From JACPXH01 sp964409225 (GTDB lineage: Bacteria; Patescibacteriota; Minisyncoccia; JACPXH01), in contig CAYPCM010000008.1 in NCBI GenBank assembly GCA_964409225.1, positions 1-26,862 of the forward strand: a stretch of 26,862 nucleotides of DNA, in the 5' to 3' direction. Below, piece by piece: positions 23,673-26,862 of this stretch. Below the pieces are notes generated by a model. It searched no databases, was not told the origin of the DNA, and saw only the letters and a program-made list of their open reading frames with translations. A program made the position numbers and the translations under genes. Each line of letters opens with the position of its first letter. Position 1 is the first letter of the stretch.

Positions 23673-24782
23673 TCAATAGACAAAGAGCCGAGGACTACAC
23701 CAGTCAACGATCGGCGCGAAACCGCGCCCAATGACCTTGCAGCCATTGCCCATATGTTCCTCCGTTGACCGGTAGAGGAATTCGAGCAATGCCGGATGCC
23801 GTTCAAATACAGAGGCGGCGATGCGCCGCGCTCCCTCCGCAGCCACCCCCGATGCGCAGCCCGTAATCAACGCGACGAGCCACAAGCCGACACCGTGTAA
23901 GTGGGGATTCGTGAGCCATGCCGCCGCTCCGGTTACAATGAGTGTTACGCCAAAGCACAGCCAGTGCCCCCCGTCTTTCGTAACCCGGTAGACGCCTCGC
24001 AGCAAACCCACCAGTGTCAGGAAGACCATGAAGCCCACGAGCCCAACGACCGCACTGACGATGCCCGCGATAGTCACCATCCAGAAGACGACCACTGCCA
24101 AGTGGTTGCGGACCAAGAGTACGAACTGGTATAGGAGAAACTTCGCATTCCCATACGCTGCGTACCTCGCCCACCACCGGTAGAAGCACGCTGCCCTTTC
24201 GACCGGATCGCCCAACCACCACGGGCTCAACGTGAGCAGAATCGTAAGGGGGTAACCAAAGACTACACCCACGAACACCAGAATCAACCCCTGCGTATCG
24301 CCCGGTAACGCACGTATCCATCGCTCAACGCGTAGCGCGTAAAAGACACCGGGCATCGCCCAGATGGCAGCCGCAACCGCGAAGAGCGCATACGCTCGAT
24401 TCATGGGGTGACGACTGAGCCATTGGACGACACGTCCATAGGTCGGCACGTGGCGACGCACGATCCGAGCGAACGCACAGACCAGGCTCGCTACACGACA
24501 CGCGAACTTCACCACCGCGAGTATCCACCCTGTCAGTGCACTTGCTGTACGAGCAGCTCGCGCGAGGTATGCCACCCCACGAAACCGAACATCTCCAAGC
24601 TGACGTTGGACGGTCTTGAGGCTCTCCGCCACTGCCCTACCGATCTCCTGATACCAGAAGCCGGCGACGACCCCAACGAAGCAGCCCACCGGCAGCAGCG
24701 CGGCATGCCACGAGAATGCGAAGATCCCCAGCACCCCGCCCCAGAACCCTCCCCAGTAGTTGCGCCGACTAATGCTCCTCAT
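23673..24782 (-). CDS. Multi-pass membrane protein of unknown function
   Basis: A 369-residue protein from the ATG at 24782. Two hydrophobic segments lie near the N-terminus (NYWGGFWGGVLGIFAF and following), then an amphipathic, Arg/Ala-rich stretch (about 50-110) and about six further membrane segments up to residue 325. The C-terminal tail (about 325-369) is soluble. I recognise no family or catalytic motif. GGAGGAG lies 11-12 nt before the ATG, with AAAGG closer; a further ATG ten codons upstream is less likely because the Shine-Dalgarno lies between. A TTGACA-N17-TATCGT promoter overlaps the end of dinB, and a strong terminator follows, so it is monocistronic. Confidence 0.6.
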   Translation of the reverse strand: MRSISRRNYWGGFWGGVLGIFAFSWHAALLPVGCFVGVVAGFWYQEIGRAVAESLKTVQRQLGDVRFRGVAYLARAARTASALTGWILAVVKFACRVASLVCAFARIVRRHVPTYGRVVQWLSRHPMNRAYALFAVAAAIWAMPGVFYALRVERWIRALPGDTQGLILVFVGVVFGYPLTILLTLSPWWLGDPVERAACFYRWWARYAAYGNAKFLLYQFVLLVRNHLAVVVFWMVTIAGIVSAVVGLVGFMVFLTLVGLLRGVYRVTKDGGHWLCFGVTLIVTGAAAWLTNPHLHGVGLWLVALITGCASGVAAEGARRIAASVFERHPALLEFLYRSTEEHMGNGCKVIGRGFAPIVDWCSPRLFVY

Positions 24783-24851
24783 TGGCCTTTCTCCTCCGCA
24801 ACGGGTTTTCAATGGGAAGCGACGTTATGCCGCATCCCGAACGGTATTAAT

Positions 24852-24880
24852 ACGATAAATCGCTAAAAAAGAAATGTCAA
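24852..24880 (-). promoter_or_regulatory. Promoter of the 23673-24782 membrane gene
   Basis: TTGACA (24875-24880), a 17-nt spacer and TATCGT (24852-24857) on the minus strand. The -35 overlaps the dinB stop codon. It gives a leader of about 60 nt carrying a Shine-Dalgarno. Confidence 0.5.
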
Positions 24881-26037
24881 GCTCCTTCAGCGACGCCCTG
24901 TAACCCACCCACCCGTACGCCCACGAGCCGCACCGGACGACGGCCGAGAAACGGCCACAAGAGTTTTAGGGTTGCGGCTTTAAGCGCAGGGAAACTCTGA
25001 GCGGCAGTTGGAAGTGTGCGGGTTTTGGTGTGGGTTTCAAACCCGGCATAGCGGCAGGTAACGGTTACTGTTTTGAAACGCACACCTTCGGCGAGAACAT
25101 CGCGGTGAACCCTCTCGGCAAGCTTCACCGCCGCGGCAAGAATCGGGCCGGGCTTTAACACGTCTCTCGCAAAGGTCGTCTGCCGACCGATTGATTTTGC
25201 TTGTTCCGGCGCGTCGCTTACTTCCCGCTCGTCAATGCCGCGCGCCTGCCTAAAGAGCGCCTGGCCGAAGACGCCGAACGCTTGGGTGAGATCTTCCTCG
25301 GTGCGCTCTCGGAGATCGCGGACGGTTTGAACACCCATGCGCTTGAGATACTCTTCCGCCTTGGGGCCCACGCCGCGCAAGGCCCGCACCGGAAGCGGCT
25401 CAAGGAACGCCTCGACCATTTCCGGCTGCACCACGGTAAGACCGTCGGGCTTCTGAAAATCTGAAGCGATTTTGGCGATGAGCTTGTTGGGGCCGACTCC
25501 AATGGAAGCGGTCAGTTTTTCTTGCGCAAAGATTGTTTCTTTGAGTTCACCAGCAAATTTTTCTGCGGCTGCGAAACTGCCACACGCGCTCACATCGAGG
25601 TATGCCTCATCTATGCTCACCACCTCAACCACGCCTCGTTCCGTCATCGCGAGCCCCTCGACATTGCTCGGGGTAAACTCCGCGAAGCGATCTCCCCCCG
25701 CCGCTGCTCGGGACTCCTCGCAATGACGAATAACGGCGATGTTCTGAAGTTCAGCGCGCAACAGTGCCATTATCCTTTCCGACACCTCGCCGTACAAGCG
25801 CCGCGGCCGCACGAACATCGCGTAGGGGCACTTGCGCCACGCCAAGGAGATCGGCATGGCCGAACGGATGCCAAACTCCCGCGCTTTATAGTTCGCGGTT
25901 GAAACAACCCCTCGCCCCCTGCCGCCTTCCGGATCCGCGCCCACCACAATGGGTTTTCCCTTCCACGCCGGATGTTCGCGCTCTTCAATCGCGGCAAAAA
26001 ACGCGTCCATATCCACGTGGGCAATGATGCGAGGCAT
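24877..26037 (-). CDS. dinB: DNA polymerase IV (Y-family), interrupted in frame by a palindromic repeat
   Basis: A 386-residue translesion polymerase from the ATG at 26037. IAHVDMDAFFAAIEE begins at residue 5 (catalytic Asp at 9); the second catalytic block SIDEAYLD follows at about 141-148; TASIGVGPNKLIAKIASD and the helix-hairpin-helix LRGVGPKAEEYLKRMG follow; the little finger starts near KSIGRQTTF. Residues 104-132 are encoded by an 87-bp palindromic repeat inserted just before SIDEAY; without it the length (357) is normal for DinB. The ATG at 26049 overlaps the -10 box and is rejected. The C-terminus lacks a recognisable QLxLF clamp-binding peptide. A LexA-type box overlaps the promoter, so SOS control is likely. 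Confidence 0.88.
   Translation of the reverse strand: MPRIIAHVDMDAFFAAIEEREHPAWKGKPIVVGADPEGGRGRGVVSTANYKAREFGIRSAMPISLAWRKCPYAMFVRPRRLYGEVSERIMALLRAELQNIAVIRHCEESRAAAGGDRFAEFTPSNVEGLAMTERGVVEVVSIDEAYLDVSACGSFAAAEKFAGELKETIFAQEKLTASIGVGPNKLIAKIASDFQKPDGLTVVQPEMVEAFLEPLPVRALRGVGPKAEEYLKRMGVQTVRDLRERTEEDLTQAFGVFGQALFRQARGIDEREVSDAPEQAKSIGRQTTFARDVLKPGPILAAAVKLAERVHRDVLAEGVRFKTVTVTCRYAGFETHTKTRTLPTAAQSFPALKAATLKLLWPFLGRRPVRLVGVRVGGLQGVAEGA
25642..25728. repeat. 87-bp palindromic repeat inside dinB
   Basis: Ends are CGTCATCGCGAG (25642-25653) and CTCGCAATGACG (25717-25728), inverted repeats with one mismatch. This matches the widespread bacterial CGTCATTGCGAG...CTCGCAATGACG palindromic repeat. 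It is read in frame on the minus strand as 29 residues starting RHCEESRAA and ending GLAMT. The length is a multiple of three, so the reading frame is preserved. Confidence 0.75.
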
Positions 26038-26047
26038 ATATCTCGGC

Positions 26048-26076
26048 ATTATACTCGATACTGAACAGACGTTCAA
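26048..26076 (-). promoter_or_regulatory. dinB promoter with SOS (LexA) box
   Basis: TTGAAC (26071-26076), a 17-nt spacer and a perfect TATAAT (26048-26053) on the minus strand. The -10 ends 10 nt before the ATG. TGAAC-AGAC-GTTCA (26062-26075) is a perfect GAAC-N4-GTTC palindrome, the core of the Gram-positive-type LexA box, and overlaps the -35. Confidence 0.7.
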
Positions 26077-26088
26077 CACAACTCCGCC

Positions 26089-26118
26089 TTGACACGCCTC
26101 GCGATGGCCGAAGATAAT
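26089..26118 (+). promoter_or_regulatory. Strong plus-strand promoter, divergent from dinB
   Basis: A perfect TTGACA (26089-26094), an 18-nt spacer and GATAAT (26113-26118). The expected start site is near 26125, where the 5' strand of the closing helix of the candidate RNA begins. No protein gene follows. Confidence 0.6.
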
Positions 26119-26124
26119 GGGAGC

Positions 26125-26490
26125 TAGGCAGCTCCGCAAGGGGAGGACAGGCCCCCAATCCTGTCAGGGATGCCCGTCGGATACCCATTCTGATGGGTCC
26201 ACTCGTAACCCCCTTGCCGGCCGTTGGTATCCAGCGGTCGAACACACTCTTGAGGAGCCTCCTCCCGTTCCTCGCCGCCCTCTCAACCAGATGCGTCCGT
26301 ACCATCTCCGCACTGGTGGGAGCCGCAGGCGCGCACGGGCAGCGTTCCCGCATCTCGCGACGCCATCCGAGTGCAGGCACCGGATGGTCAGGTAGCGGGT
26401 GCACGCAACGCTGGAGGCAACTCCTCACTGCCTACGCCCTCCGGGCTTCGCCATCAGCGCGAAGCCCAAATTCTTTTTGATTCTAGAAGT
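26125..26490 (+). ncRNA. Candidate structured non-coding RNA of unknown family
   Basis: A strong promoter leads into it and a rho-independent terminator ends it, with no credible protein between. Its ends pair: TAGGCAG (26125-26131) with CTGCCTA (26428-26434). Internal perfect helices: CAAGGGG/CCCCTTG (26137-26143 with 26210-26216), enclosing hairpins GACAGG/CCTGTC (26146-26165) and ACCCAT/ATGGGT (26183-26198). A hairpin CCGTTGG/CCAGCGG (26221-26237) contains one G-U pair. A composite arm is made of CAGCGTT/AACGCTG (26340-26346 with 26407-26413), CCCGC/GCGGG and CCATCCG/CGGATGG (26363-26369 with 26381-26387). GGAG-GCAA-CTCC is a GNRA-type hairpin. The size (about 310 nt to the closing helix) and paired ends recall RNase P RNA or tmRNA, but the conserved GAGGAAAGUCC, ACAGAA, T-arm and CCA signatures are not seen. 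Folding was done by eye. Confidence 0.5.
26443..26480 (+). terminator. Plus-strand terminator of the candidate RNA
   Basis: A perfect 9-bp stem GGGCTTCGC (26443-26451) with GCGAAGCCC (26459-26467) and a 7-nt loop, followed by AAATTCTTTTTGATTC. It works only in the plus direction, since no T-run follows on the minus strand. Confidence 0.65.
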
Positions 26491-26506
26491 AACTATCGTG
26501 TTGTTT

Positions 26507-26759
26507 TCATAGAACGAGTGCGCCCGAGCGGCGTCCGAGGCCGAGCGGGGTTCGGAGCCAACTGCTTGGCTCCGAACGGGCGGCGCCGGCCGAGCTTGCC
26601 GCGAAGCGGCGCGAGGCCGTGAGCGCCGCCCCGGGAATTCCTTCTGACCGAGCGAGACCGAGGAGCAGCGAAAATCCTCGCCCCGTATACAACAACTAGT
26701 TGTTGTTGTACGGGGCTCGCTGGGGATTTTCGCGTAGCGAGGGCGCACTCGTTCGATGA
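26507..26759. mobile_element. Non-coding element with 19-bp terminal inverted repeats (MITE-like)
   Basis: Left end 26507-26525 and right end 26741-26759 are 19-bp inverted repeats with one mismatch (TCAT[A/C]GAACGAGTGCGCCC). Inside are a perfect 12-bp stem GTTCGGAGCCAA/TTGGCTCCGAAC (26550-26577), a GC-rich nested hairpin zone (about 26580-26630), and a large imperfect cruciform (26668-26733). The cruciform has arms GCGAAAATCC/GGATTTTCGC and GCCCCGTA/TACGGGGC around the 14-bp palindrome AACAACTAGTTGTT (26691-26704). No transposase or credible protein gene is encoded and no target-site duplication is obvious. It could be a MITE, a highly folded RNA or a recombination site. Confidence 0.45.
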
Positions 26760-26773
26760 TCTAGTACACGCGC

Positions 26774-26802
26774 TTGACATTGTTTTTTGGTGGCTTGATG
26801 AT
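26774..26802 (+). promoter_or_regulatory. Plus-strand promoter near the right edge
   Basis: A perfect TTGACA (26774-26779), a 17-nt T/G-rich spacer and GATGAT (26797-26802). Transcription would start near 26809 and run off the window. The transcript start contains a small hairpin CTCT-CTTCG-GAGAG-like structure (26826-26839). The gene or RNA it drives cannot be identified from the 50 bases available. Confidence 0.45.
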
Positions 26803-26862
26803 CAAACCGGCAAGGCGCCCTCCACCTCTCTTCGGAGAGTAACGACGGCAGGCAGCAGCCGC

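Noticed and set aside
25985..26428. Minus-strand open frame of 147 codons overlapping the candidate RNA
   Set aside because: No domain or ribosome site. It ends inside dinB in another frame and reads through the dinB promoter. The structural evidence favours a plus-strand RNA.
26125..26490. RNase P RNA, tmRNA or SRP RNA
   Set aside because: Size and paired ends fit the first two, but I do not find the conserved P4 strands (GAGGAAAGUCC, ACAGAA), a tRNA-like T-arm with CCA, a tag reading frame, or the SRP tip sequence. A covariance search would decide.
26425..26780. Several overlapping open frames on the minus strand at the right end
   Set aside because: They read through perfect palindromes and terminal repeats, have Arg/Ser-rich composition typical of GC-rich non-coding DNA, and show no domain.

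Overview
The window looks like a chromosomal stretch of a Patescibacteria (Candidate Phyla Radiation) bacterium, most likely a GC-rich Parcubacteria-type lineage. The best indicator is the 1193-residue, cysteine-free, Thr/Ser/Val-rich surface protein at 8292-11873. It has the KVYIVK / RRWFVGPQMFN N-terminal domain and the DFIWSD / WTNGF tail that I associate with S-layer-like proteins of that group. Its neighbours fit: an O-antigen-ligase-like membrane enzyme with TPRs, nucleotide-sugar enzymes, and short, densely packed housekeeping genes. The taxonomic call is inference, since no rRNA is present.

Layout. 60-4809 holds cell-surface sugar genes: a UDP-glucuronate decarboxylase/GT4 fusion and a separate GT4, with a cupin and a 2H phosphoesterase between them. 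4810-5045 has three related palindromes between convergent genes. 5046-11873 is a surface-layer block: ligase/oligosaccharyltransferase-like protein, TPR membrane protein, S-layer protein. 11874-12494 is an AT-rich gene-free control region with two perfect DnaA boxes and several promoter candidates. 12495-16481 carries a DeoR-like regulator, rmlA, rmlB and a methyltransferase. 16749-19038 is a three-gene operon: membrane protein, inactive HtrA-like pseudoprotease, GT2. 19399-24782 is a stress block (ClpB, HtrA) plus an unknown membrane protein. 24877-26037 is DNA polymerase IV. The last 0.8 kb has no convincing protein gene. It holds a candidate structured RNA with its own promoter and terminator, an element with 19-bp terminal inverted repeats, and another promoter firing off the right edge.

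How the parts work together. Sugar activation (RmlA/RmlB, UDP-xylose synthase), glycosyltransferases (two GT4 domains, one GT2) and a Wzy_C/PglL-like enzyme next to the S-layer gene suggest surface-glycan synthesis, possibly S-layer glycosylation. The stress genes carry readable control sites: a CIRCE-like operator on clpB, a GAAC-N4-GTTC SOS box on dinB, and an unexplained 11-bp inverted repeat at the htrA promoter.

Two styles of translation start coexist. Four genes (UXS-GT4, GT4, clpB, dinB) have near-consensus sigma-70 promoters whose -10 box ends only 8-10 nt before the ATG, implying leaderless mRNAs. Others (cupin, methyltransferase, the 23673-24782 membrane protein) have strong Shine-Dalgarno sites.

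Most notable items: the candidate ncRNA at about 26125-26490, an 87-bp palindromic repeat inserted in frame in dinB, three long AT-rich intergenic inverted repeats, and the pseudoprotease.
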